NCBI GenBank assembly: GCA_016787415.1 | Contig: JAEUUT010000092.1 | Coordinates: 1-64,000 of the forward strand | Length of the DNA: 64,000 nucleotides | Origin: Saprospiraceae bacterium | GTDB lineage: Bacteria > Bacteroidota > Bacteroidia > Chitinophagales > Saprospiraceae | Direction: 5' to 3' | Shown: positions 1 to 8,300 of the stretch, piece by piece | Position numbering within the stretch: position 1 is the first letter of the stretch | How the letters are laid out: every line of letters starts with the position of its first letter | Program-made: the position numbers and the translations under genes | The notes under the pieces: model-generated | Seen by the model: the letters and a program-made list of their open reading frames with translations, nothing else | What the model was told of the DNA's origin: nothing | Databases searched by the model: none

Positions 1-80
1 AGCCGTTTTTCAAAAATAGCGATGCCTGCTTCCAGGTATTTTTCGCTGGTTTTGCCGATGGCCCAGAGTTCTATTTTCAT
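1..80 (-). CDS. rlmH: RlmH, 23S rRNA (pseudouridine-1915-N3)-methyltransferase, N-terminal fragment
   Basis: Only the first 26 or so codons lie in the window; the gene runs off the left edge. The translation begins MKIELWAIGKTSEKYLEAGI, which has the beta-strand, GKT turn and helix of the RlmH (SPOUT) N-terminus. RlmH methylates pseudouridine 1915 in helix 69 of 23S rRNA. The start codon (80..78) overlaps the lysC stop in an ATGA arrangement, so translation is probably coupled to lysC. Identification rests on the short N-terminus alone. Confidence 0.75.
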   Translation of the reverse strand, partial: MKIELWAIGKTSEKYLEAGIAIFEKR

Positions 81-1387
81 TTCGATTTCGATCCAGCGAT
101 ATCAACATCACGGCGTTCTACCGGAGGCATGTTTTTTACCACCATGTGCATGGTATTTCGGATACGTTCCTCAAACAACACCATTTTACCTTTTTTCAGG
201 CTGTCAATAGTCTCCTGATTGTAGTGGCGAATGGTGATGAGTTCGAGTCCTTCCTGCGTTTTTACTTTGAATTCGTCGGATATATCCTTGATAAATTTTT
301 CTATTCGATCGGGCACATTTCCTACACAAATGGTAAAACTGATGGCCGTATTCTGCATCATATTCACAAAAATGCGCAGATCGGCCGCTTTGGCAAACAG
401 CCTGGCCATGTGGTGCTCTGCCACAAACGAGTAGTCGAGTGTGCTGATATGCAGTAAGGCCTGGTTTTTCTCCACCACGATGATCGGCGGATACGTCTCT
501 TCCAGGTCGCTGCTGATTTCAGTGCCGGCGGCTTCCGGGTCCAGAAACGACTTGACGAACATGGGTATGTTTTTGTTCTGCAAGGGTTTGATCGTCTTGG
601 GGTGAATGACTGAAGCACCGTAATAGGTCATTTCTATGGCTTCCCGATAGGAAAGTCGATCGAGTTTGATGGTGTTTTCGAACAAACGCGGGTCGGCATT
701 CAACACACCGGCCACGTCTTTCCAGATGCTCATACTTTCTGCATCGAGGCAAAAAGAAAAGATAGCCGCTGAGTAGTCGGAGCCTTCGCGGCCGAGGGTG
801 GTGGTGAAATTTTCTGAGGTAGAGCCGATAAAACCCTGAGTGAGCACAAAGTTGCCTTGCTCCAACATAGGGGGAACGATCCTGCGTGCATTTGCCTGCG
901 TTTTTTCCCAGATCACCCAGCCTTCGCGGTAGGTATTGTCAGTAGCCACTACATCGCGGGCATCCAGCCAAGTAGTAGTAAGGCCAACTTTGTTGAGGTA
1001 AGCAGCCACGATTTTGGAGGAAACCAGTTCGCCCATACAAACGATCTGATCGTAGATATAATCGTAGTTATCGGCAGGTTTTTCTTCCAGCATCCACTCG
1101 CCTTCCACAAAAGTGTCATTAACGGTGGTAAAAACTTCATCGCCTGGTTCGAATAAATCGCGCATGATGGCATAGTGCCTTTCTTTAAATGCGTCGTACA
1201 ATGCTTGTGCTTCGCCGGTTTGTTTGACATAAGCGGCTACTACTTCTTCCAGGGCATTGGTTGTTTTGCCCATGGCCGATACGACAATAACAATTTGCTC
1301 CTGAGCGTAGCGTTGCAGGATAGAGGCGACATTCTGAACGCCTGCTGCATCTTTAAGGCTGGCGCCGCCAAATTTGAAAACCTTCAT
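77..1387 (-). CDS. lysC: Aspartate kinase
   Basis: A 436-residue monofunctional aspartokinase, which phosphorylates L-aspartate in the first step of the lysine, threonine and methionine pathway. The N-terminus MKVFKFGGASL carries the KFGG nucleotide-binding motif. The amino-acid kinase domain fills roughly residues 1-285 and ACT-like regulatory sequence follows. There is no homoserine dehydrogenase domain, so it is not a ThrA fusion. The gene ends in a four-base ATGA overlap with rlmH. A TACCTTTG box lies 45 bases upstream of the start. The upstream neighbour, a small exported protein, gives no functional hint. Confidence 0.93.
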   Translation of the reverse strand: MKVFKFGGASLKDAAGVQNVASILQRYAQEQIVIVVSAMGKTTNALEEVVAAYVKQTGEAQALYDAFKERHYAIMRDLFEPGDEVFTTVNDTFVEGEWMLEEKPADNYDYIYDQIVCMGELVSSKIVAAYLNKVGLTTTWLDARDVVATDNTYREGWVIWEKTQANARRIVPPMLEQGNFVLTQGFIGSTSENFTTTLGREGSDYSAAIFSFCLDAESMSIWKDVAGVLNADPRLFENTIKLDRLSYREAIEMTYYGASVIHPKTIKPLQNKNIPMFVKSFLDPEAAGTEISSDLEETYPPIIVVEKNQALLHISTLDYSFVAEHHMARLFAKAADLRIFVNMMQNTAISFTICVGNVPDRIEKFIKDISDEFKVKTQEGLELITIRHYNQETIDSLKKGKMVLFEERIRNTMHMVVKNMPPVERRDVDIAGSKSK

Positions 1388-1431
1388 TGGAATGGACAGA
1401 AATTTAAACAGTTTTTACGGGTCAGGGCGCG

Positions 1432-1439
1432 CAAAGGTA
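1432..1439 (-). promoter_or_regulatory. Candidate -7 promoter element for lysC
   Basis: TACCTTTG on the minus strand fits the Bacteroidota -7 consensus TAnnTTTG and would give a leader of about 40 bases before the lysC ATG. No clear -33 TTTG is visible at the expected spacing, so the call rests on one box. Confidence 0.4.
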
Positions 1440-1490
1440 GGACACCGACGCCATTTTAATAAAAATATCTGTTCTTCTTCAGGCGACGGG

Positions 1491-1934
1491 TTAGTGCTGT
1501 GTGCGTAGCGATATGATCAATCCAGTGTATTGTATTCCGTCAATTTTTTGTTCAACAAACTGATATTGAAACATTTTTCCAATGACGATATTTCCTGAAT
1601 TACTGTGTCGTTCCTCGATTGCTTGCTGGATGGCTGCAAAATCTGCCTCGTCAGAAGTGAGGAAGGTAAGGTCATTGCTGTTTGACCGATACAGTAATAT
1701 TTGTTCATAATACGCCGTCCCATCTTTTGATGTAGTTAGCCAACATCTGTTGTATCTTTGAACGTTGGTACTTGTACCGGTGAGGTCGAAACCGCTGGCA
1801 GTGATTTTGGCATGTTTTTCGGAAGGTTCCGATTTTTCAAGCGCCTGTAAAATCCCCAGTGTAACCTGAGGGCATTGAGAAAAAAGCAGTTGGGATGAAA
1901 GCAGGGCAGGTAAGAGTAGTACCAAAGGTTTCAT
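1491..1934 (-). CDS. Small exported protein of unknown function
   Basis: A 147-residue protein when started at the internal ATG at 1934. The reading frame is open 33 codons further upstream, but the downstream start gives a clean signal peptide (MKPLVLLLPALLSSQLLFSQ) followed directly by the mature chain. I recognise no domain; the mature region is short, mixed alpha/beta, with two cysteines. It is divergent from the sigma factor gene, with about 155 bp between the starts. A TTCCTTTG box upstream is one base from a -7 consensus. Periplasmic or outer-surface location is inferred. Confidence 0.7.
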   Translation of the reverse strand: MKPLVLLLPALLSSQLLFSQCPQVTLGILQALEKSEPSEKHAKITASGFDLTGTSTNVQRYNRCWLTTSKDGTAYYEQILLYRSNSNDLTFLTSDEADFAAIQQAIEERHSNSGNIVIGKMFQYQFVEQKIDGIQYTGLIISLRTQH

Positions 1935-2090
1935 ATTATTAAAATTTAGGTTGCAAAGGAAACAATCCGCCCTGAAAACCAGGCCAATTTGGAAAATTCT
2001 TTTGTTGGTGCCAAGCAGACGTACATTCTCCAAAAAAATTGCACATTTGCCAAACTAAACGTGTTGCTCCGTGCGCATAGAACAGAACCC

Positions 2091-2666
2091 ATGCATACAG
2101 AATTAATACAACGCCTACAAAAACAAGATCGCAATGCACTTAGCAAGTTGTACGACCTGTACAGCAGTGCTCTATATGGTGTCGTACTCCGCATCGTGCA
2201 GTCGCCCGAACTGGCACAACAGGTCTTGCAAGATACTTTTTTAAAAGTGTGGCGCAACAGTGCCAGTTACGATGCCTCGAAGGGGCGCCTGTTTACCTGG
2301 TTGCTGAACATTGCCCGCAATACAGCCATCGATGCTACCCGTACGGCTCACTTCAGAAACCAGCAGAAAACCGAAGGCACCGAATCACTCGTAAGTAGAC
2401 CTGGAAACGACGCCATTAATCCAGATCATTTGGGTGTTCGGGAGGCGGTTGATGCACTCGATGAAAAATACCGCACCCTCATCGACCTGATTTATTTTAA
2501 AGGATATACGCAGGAAGAAGTGTCAGAGGAAACAGGTATTCCAATCGGCACGGTGAAAACACGCCTTCGTTATGCCATGAATGAACTGCGCAAGGTATTT
2601 GGCGAAACCAATGCCCTGGCATTTCTGGCCCTGGCGGATGCGATTCATCATGTTTTGAAGCAATAA
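2091..2666 (+). CDS. ECF-type RNA polymerase sigma factor
   Basis: A 191-residue sigma-70 family protein lacking region 1, as in extracytoplasmic-function sigma factors. Region 2 runs over residues 5-75 (LSKLYDLYSSALYGVV...LQDTFLKVWR), with the typical FTWLLNIARN helix. Region 4 spans about 120-175 and holds the helix-turn-helix (GYTQEEVSEETGIPIGTVKTRL). The ATG at 2091 is preferred to the one at 1989 because the extra 34 residues match no sigma region. The next gene, 86 bp downstream, encodes a matching anti-sigma factor, so this is a membrane-controlled stress-response pair of the SigK/RskA kind. Confidence 0.9.
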   Translation: MHTELIQRLQKQDRNALSKLYDLYSSALYGVVLRIVQSPELAQQVLQDTFLKVWRNSASYDASKGRLFTWLLNIARNTAIDATRTAHFRNQQKTEGTESLVSRPGNDAINPDHLGVREAVDALDEKYRTLIDLIYFKGYTQEEVSEETGIPIGTVKTRLRYAMNELRKVFGETNALAFLALADAIHHVLKQ

Positions 2667-2752
2667 TCACTTCCCGGCAATACTCCAGGCGTTTACATTT
2701 TTTTGATCACATGATACCCTGAGACGACCAAGTTTCAGTAGCAATATAAACA

Positions 2753-3526
2753 ATGGATATTCAATCCTTTTTGCAATCAGGTTTGCTCGAATCCTATGCG
2801 CTCTCGCACTGTACACCAGAGGAGCGCAAACAAGTGGAGGAGATGCTCCAACAATATCCGGAAGCGAGGGCTGAACTGGAAGCCATCGAACTGGCGTTGG
2901 AGCAATACGCACAAACACAAGCGGTTACACCTCCTGTCGGAGTGAAAGACCGAATTATGCAGGAAATTGACGGCGCCAGCCCGCAAATGACCGCCCAGGT
3001 AAACAGTTCAATGTTGCGCCTGTTTCAGGTTGCCGCAGTATTATTCCTCGCTGCCGCTACCTATTTCTGGATGCAGCAGCGTACTACTGCCCAACAACTG
3101 GAAGCTGCACAACAACAATCGCTGGCTTTACAACAACAAATTCAGGATTGTTCCAGTAGCCTGGCCACCCAGCGTGCTATTGTAGAACTGCTTCGCGATC
3201 CCAAAATACGCCCGGTAAAAATGAGCAACCAACTCAATCCTGCCGCTATTCCAAGTTATGTGTTTAACAACGATAGTACCGGGCCATGCAAAATTTCGGT
3301 AGATGTAGCCTCGCTTCCTGTCCAGCCAAACGGGAAATATCTCCAGTTTTGGGCAATCGTGGATAAAACGCCTGTTAGCATGGGCATGATCAGAATCGAC
3401 AGCGTGAACGGCATTCAGACATTTGATTGTAATCCCAATGCTGATGGTTTTGCAGTATCGATTGAAAACAACCCGGAAGGCAATGCGACTCCTTCTACGG
3501 TGTTGATGTATGGTTTGCAGGGGTAA
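2753..3526 (+). CDS. Anti-sigma factor, RskA-like
   Basis: A 257-residue single-pass membrane protein. Residues 1-80 form the cytoplasmic sigma-binding segment (SYALSHCTPEERKQVEEMLQ), one transmembrane helix lies near residues 90-107 (LFQVAAVLFLAAATYFWM), and a glutamine-rich stalk leads to a periplasmic RskA-type domain (KYLQFWAIVDKTPVSMGMI). This family holds its ECF sigma factor at the membrane until a signal releases it. Position directly behind the sigma gene supports the pairing. The inducing signal cannot be read from sequence. Confidence 0.88.
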   Translation: MDIQSFLQSGLLESYALSHCTPEERKQVEEMLQQYPEARAELEAIELALEQYAQTQAVTPPVGVKDRIMQEIDGASPQMTAQVNSSMLRLFQVAAVLFLAAATYFWMQQRTTAQQLEAAQQQSLALQQQIQDCSSSLATQRAIVELLRDPKIRPVKMSNQLNPAAIPSYVFNNDSTGPCKISVDVASLPVQPNGKYLQFWAIVDKTPVSMGMIRIDSVNGIQTFDCNPNADGFAVSIENNPEGNATPSTVLMYGLQG

Positions 3527-3557
3527 TTTTTAACTAATTTTGGCATATTTGCTAGGC

Positions 3558-3612
3558 TACGCCTCATTTAGAGGGATGGAAAATCTGTTCCCCTCCCTCT
3601 AAATGAGGCGTA
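3558..3612. repeat. Short palindrome (19-bp perfect stem), related to the element at 56800
   Basis: Arms 3558-3576 and 3594-3612 are perfectly complementary around a 17-base loop. The sequence GGCTACGCC...TTTAGAGGGATGG matches the terminal part of the much larger palindrome at 56800-57177, so this is probably a minimal copy or remnant. It lies 31 bp after the anti-sigma stop and may act as a terminator, but has no U-tract directly after it. Confidence 0.8.
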
Positions 3613-3631
3613 TGTTTTGTATTATTAGCAA

Positions 3632-3639
3632 TACTTTTG
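3632..3639 (+). promoter_or_regulatory. Candidate -7 element for the NTF2-like gene
   Basis: TACTTTTG matches TAnnTTTG and would start a transcript about 45 bases before the ATG at 3689, just after the palindrome at 3558-3612. A TTTTG lies upstream but at too short a spacing for a canonical -33 element. Confidence 0.4.
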
Positions 3640-3688
3640 CGCAACTTTTCCACTACATCCATTCTTTCCACTGCCACTCGTCGCCCAG

Positions 3689-4102
3689 ATGAAATACCAA
3701 TTAACGCTTTTACTCCTTTGTTTTTTTCTTTTCAGTAATGCACAATCTGAAGTGCTGGACACAGAAGCAAAGAGATTCCTCGCCATGACCAGTCGCGATA
3801 CCATTGCACTTCGTCCATTGCTTTCCGATGATCTTGTTTATATCCATTCAAATGGACTACAGGAAAGCAAGGAGGCTCACCTCAAATCGATTAGAACGGG
3901 TTCCATCATTTACCAAAAAATGACTCGGAAAGACGTTCAGGTAAGGCGTTACAAAAAGATGGCAATTACCAATGGAGATGTTCAGGTGCAGGGTATGCTG
4001 AACAACACTCCTTTCGAAATACATCTCCTTTACACGGCTGTATACAGGAAGCATAAGAAGACCTGGCAACTCGTCAATTGGCAAAGCACTCGATTGCCCT
4101 GA
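3689..4102 (+). CDS. Exported NTF2-like (DUF4440-type) protein
   Basis: A 137-residue protein with an 18-residue signal peptide (MKYQLTLLLLCFFLFSNAQS). The mature part shows the SnoaL/DUF4440 fold pattern: an N-terminal helix (EVLDTEAKRFLAMTSRDTIA), the strand LSDDLVYIHSNG, and a C-terminal strand pair ending in WQLVNWQSTRLP. Members of this fold bind small ligands or have no known activity; nothing here points to a substrate. It seems to be its own transcription unit with a -7 box upstream. Confidence 0.75.
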   Translation: MKYQLTLLLLCFFLFSNAQSEVLDTEAKRFLAMTSRDTIALRPLLSDDLVYIHSNGLQESKEAHLKSIRTGSIIYQKMTRKDVQVRRYKKMAITNGDVQVQGMLNNTPFEIHLLYTAVYRKHKKTWQLVNWQSTRLP

Positions 4103-4238
4103 CAGATTTCAAAATTCCTTTTTATGTTTTTTGCATATTAATACAGTAGAAAGCCTTAACTATGGGCGATTTTTTTTCAAAACATAACCTACTGGTACAT
4201 TTTTATCAGAGAAAACAACTTTTTAACCTTTACATACT

Positions 4239-5162
4239 ATGAGTGATAATCAGAATACCCGGATTTACGGCATCCTGGTGACAGTACTGCTACTGCTCGC
4301 TGCCGGATTAGGCTTTTTCTTTTGGCAAAAGTCAAAGAATTACCTGATTGAAAATCAAAAAATTGAAGCGGAACGCCAGCAATTGGAAACCACCAAAATT
4401 ACCCTGGAGGCCCAACTGGATAGCCTAGCAGCAGATTATTCGAATCTTCGTACGGAAAATGAAAATCTCCAGGGGAAAATTACCAGTACTGCTGCCCTGA
4501 TCGCTCAGAAAGAAGCGCAAATCCAGCAGATCAAATCCACCTCTGCCAAAGACATCCAGTCTTTGCGCGACCAGATCGTCAGCCTTGAAAAGACGAAAAT
4601 TGAGTACGAAACGATCATTGCAGCACTTCGCACCGAAAATGAAGACCTGAAAAAAGAAAACTCACGTCTTACCGGAGAAAATGCTCAATTAAAAGGCGCC
4701 AACACCGAATTGAGCGGGCAGGTGCAGGATCTGGCCAAGCAACTGGAAGAACAAATTCGCAAAACACAGTCTGCATCATTTAAAGCCACTTCTTTTCGGG
4801 TAGAACTGGAACGCCGCAACGACAAACTGACCGCCAAGGCGCGGCGCGCTCGGGAAATATTTGTAAGTTTCGACCTGGCCGACGTTCCGCAACCATATCA
4901 GGGGCAGCAAAAACTATATCTGGTTATTACTGATGAAAAAGGTGTCCCGATTGTGTCGACGGCACCACAAAAAACAACTGTTTACCCGCCATCCGGGCAA
5001 GTTGAAATTACAGCCCAGCAGGTGAAAGATGTTGTCCTGGAAAATACCCAACGCTTGTCGTTCAATTACAAATTCGATGAGCGGTTAAAGGCCGGCAACT
5101 ACGTCGTAGCCATCTATTGCGAAAAAGGGCTGCTGGGTGCTTCCAGTTTCCGTCTGTCGTAA
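4239..5162 (+). CDS. Membrane-anchored coiled-coil protein of unknown function
   Basis: A 307-residue protein with one N-terminal transmembrane helix (residues 10-30, YGILVTVLLLLAAGLGFFFW), a long coiled coil over about 35-185 rich in E, K, Q and L heptads, and a compact C-terminal beta domain (about 195-307). The last part (FNYKFDERLKAGNYVVAIYC) resembles an immunoglobulin-like edge. The layout suggests an inner-membrane anchor holding a periplasmic sensor or scaffold, but I recognise no named family. An intrinsic terminator follows 57 bases after the stop. Confidence 0.75.
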   Translation: MSDNQNTRIYGILVTVLLLLAAGLGFFFWQKSKNYLIENQKIEAERQQLETTKITLEAQLDSLAADYSNLRTENENLQGKITSTAALIAQKEAQIQQIKSTSAKDIQSLRDQIVSLEKTKIEYETIIAALRTENEDLKKENSRLTGENAQLKGANTELSGQVQDLAKQLEEQIRKTQSASFKATSFRVELERRNDKLTAKARRAREIFVSFDLADVPQPYQGQQKLYLVITDEKGVPIVSTAPQKTTVYPPSGQVEITAQQVKDVVLENTQRLSFNYKFDERLKAGNYVVAIYCEKGLLGASSFRLS

Positions 5163-5211
5163 TTAAATTTATTTTAAAGTCTTGTCTGAAGGCATCTCAA
5201 GTGGCCACATT

Positions 5212-5243
5212 TTTGTCTTGAAGAAGTGCAGGGCATACCTTTG
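5212..5243 (+). promoter_or_regulatory. Candidate promoter of the tamB-like gene, embedded in a terminator hairpin
   Basis: TTTG at 5212-5215, a 20-bp spacer, and TACCTTTG at 5236-5243 match the Bacteroidota -33/-7 pattern closely. The predicted start point is near 5247, giving a leader of about 60 bases. The -7 box occupies the apical loop of the upstream gene's terminator. Confidence 0.6.
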
Positions 5244-5257
5244 CCCTGCACTTCTTC
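5220..5257 (+). terminator. Intrinsic terminator of the coiled-coil gene
   Basis: A perfect 16-bp stem (5220-5235 with 5242-5257), a six-base loop, then GTTTTGCAATTTT. The loop and first two bases of the right arm also spell the -7 promoter box for the next gene. Confidence 0.85.
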
Positions 5258-5305
5258 GTTTTGCAATTTTGAAACAAAGGGGGGCAACGCTGCTTTGTAA
5301 GTCAT

Positions 5306-8300
5306 ATGCCGGATACAACCAAACAAGATAACTTGCCAGAAACGCCTTTTGAAAAAGGTATTGCTCTGCTGCGCAACCTTTGGCGCAGGCTGGAGAATGT
5401 CGTTTTTGGGCTGGTATTATTCCTGATTATTCTGTATTTCATCCTGCAAATGCCGGCCGTTCAAAACTGGCTGATCGGGAAAGTTACTTCTTATTTATCT
5501 GGAGAATTAAAAACCCGCGTCGAGGTGCGGCATATTGATATTGCATTCTTCGACAAAGTGGTACTCGAAGGTTTTTACCTGGAAGACCAGAAAGGAGATA
5601 CGCTTGCTTCTATCGGCAGTTTGAGTGCCGGACTGGATCCAAATATTTTTTCCATATTATCCAATCGGCTGGAATTTAACGAAGTTAGCCTGAAAAACGC
5701 CCGAATCCATATCAAAAGGCGCGCAGGTGAATACGATACCAACCTGCAATTTCTGCTAGATTATTTTTCCAGTCCCAAAAAGGATGATGAACCCTCCAAA
5801 CCATTTTCAGTAAAAATCAAGGCAAGAAACATATTTCTTGATAACGTTGATTTCATTCAGGACGACCGGGTGAAAGGACGCATGATGCGCTACCTCGTAC
5901 CAACTGCCAGTATACGCGTGAACAAAATTGATCTGGTAGATAAAATCGTCGATATTCAGTCCATCAACCTGAAAGGCCTGTTTTTTGATTTTGAAGATTA
6001 CCCGTCTCAGCCCTTACCACCTCGCCCCGGAGACGAACCTGCAGTAACCAGTCCGACAGATACACTCAAGGCGTCGTCAGCCCCTCTGCGCATTCAAATT
6101 GGACAGTTCTCCCTGACAGACGGTCGTTTTGAAATGGATCGTTTTCATGTTTCTCCGGCCCGTGAAACGGCGCCCGAGGTAATGGATTACAATCACCTGA
6201 ATGTCCAAAAAATTGATTTTCAGGCAGATAGTATAAAATTTGATAGCCGCCTTGTCTTTGAAGGCGTGTTGAAGCATTTCGCAGCACGTGAGCAATGCGG
6301 CTTTGAAATAACACATGGCGAAGCGGGCAGGGTAGTGGTGTCGGATACCTTAACCGCCCTGTACGGTACAAAAATTGAAACCCCGGGTAGTACACTGGGC
6401 GACACCGTAATGTTACATTACGATACATACCGCGACTACAGGCATTTCAACAATGGGGTAGCGCTGGATATCCGGCTGGCGAAAGGCTCCAAAATAAAAC
6501 TTGGAGACCTCATCTCTTTCAGCGGGCCGCTTGCCAGAAACCGTTTTTTCAGTACCAATAAGGATGAAATTGCACAAATAAGCGGCCAGGTTCATGGGAA
6601 AGTAGCCCGGAAACTTCGAGCCGACAACCTGGTGATCCAACTTGGGAACCAGACTTATATGGAAGGCAGTTTTAGGGGCGACGGCCTTACAGGAGATATC
6701 GACGAGAGCATTATTGAGTTCCAGTTCGACCGACTGCAATCGGATTTGCGCACGATCGGAAAAATTATCCCCGGATTCAATCCGCCTGCTGCCTTTTATA
6801 CGTTGGGCAATATTGCCTTTTCGGGCGACTATCAGATATTTTTTGGTTTCAGCCACATTTTGCATGGCAAAATCCTGACGGATGTAGGCAATGGAGATGT
6901 GGATTTGAACCTGGATCTGAAAAATGGCAGGGAACGCGCTACCTATTCCGGCTACCTGAATATGCGGGATTTTGATCTGGCAACCTGGTCCAATAATCCG
7001 GATTTTGGCCGTACAACGTTCAACATTCGCATTGCTGACGGCTCAAGCGGCCTGACCTTGCCTACAATCAAAGCCAAATTGGAAGGCACGATTGATTCGT
7101 TTTCTTATCGAGGATATAGTTATCGCAACGTGGCGATGAACGGCTCATTCCGCCAGTTCATTTTTGATGGAAAACTGGGGGTAAAAGACCCCAATATCGA
7201 CTTCACCTTCGATGGTACAGTCAATCTGAAAGATAGCATTCCGCAATTTTCGTTTGAAACAGACATACGCAGGCTTGATTTGGGTGCATTGAATCTAATC
7301 GATGACGACATCGTCGTTTCCGGCAAAGTAGATCGCATCAGCATCAATGCCCGCAACTGGCGCGATATCAACGGAACGGCTATTTTCCGAAATTTCAACA
7401 TTACGCAGGATAAGATATATCGGCACAAGGTGGATTCGCTGCGCTTTGAGTCATATTTGCGACCGGATGGAACCAGGTACATGTCGCTGAATTCCGATGT
7501 CGGAGAGGGCCTCATCGACGGCTATTTTGACTTCCAGACAGTATTCAAAAATTTGATACAGGTTTTTAGCCGCTATCAACCCGAATTTGCCAGCCGATTG
7601 AGCCTGCCCGCTGCAGATTCTATTACATTAAAAGATAAATTTGTTCTTAGAATCAATATTCGGAATACCAGAGACCTTACCAGACTTATTTCTACCTCTC
7701 TGGATACACTCCGGAATATTATCATTCGCGGGGAAGTTGATTCCCGGGAAGGCACTTCTTCGCTGCATATTACAGCGCCTTATGTGAAGTATAACGGCTT
7801 TGCCTTGAGTGGCACAGAATTGCTTTGGGAGGGCAATCAGGCCAATGCCGCGCTCCACCTCTCTATTCCAAATTCGGTAGTTTCCAAAACCATCTTGCCA
7901 CCGATCGTATTTGACGGCGCACTGAGTAGAAATGCCTTGCATTTTGATCTGTCTGCGCGCGATACCAACAGCATCGTGAAAGGGGTTCATTTTGACGGCG
8001 TATTGTCGACGATCGACAGTCTCTGGCAAATAAAATTTAATTCCTCTGAAATTGCCTTGTTTAATGATTACTGGGCGATGAATGAGGAAAACTACATTCG
8101 TTTTGCCAAAAACTATTTTGTCACCCGTGATTTTGAATTGTTCAATGGAGATCAGCGTATCCTGCTCGACAGTTTTAACCAGGGGAAAGGCCTGTCGCTC
8201 GCGCTGACCAATTTCGACGTGAATTTTCTGAATCGGTTTGTGAATACCAAAAAGGTAAATTATCGGGGAAAAATCTATGACTTCGACGTCAAGATCAACG

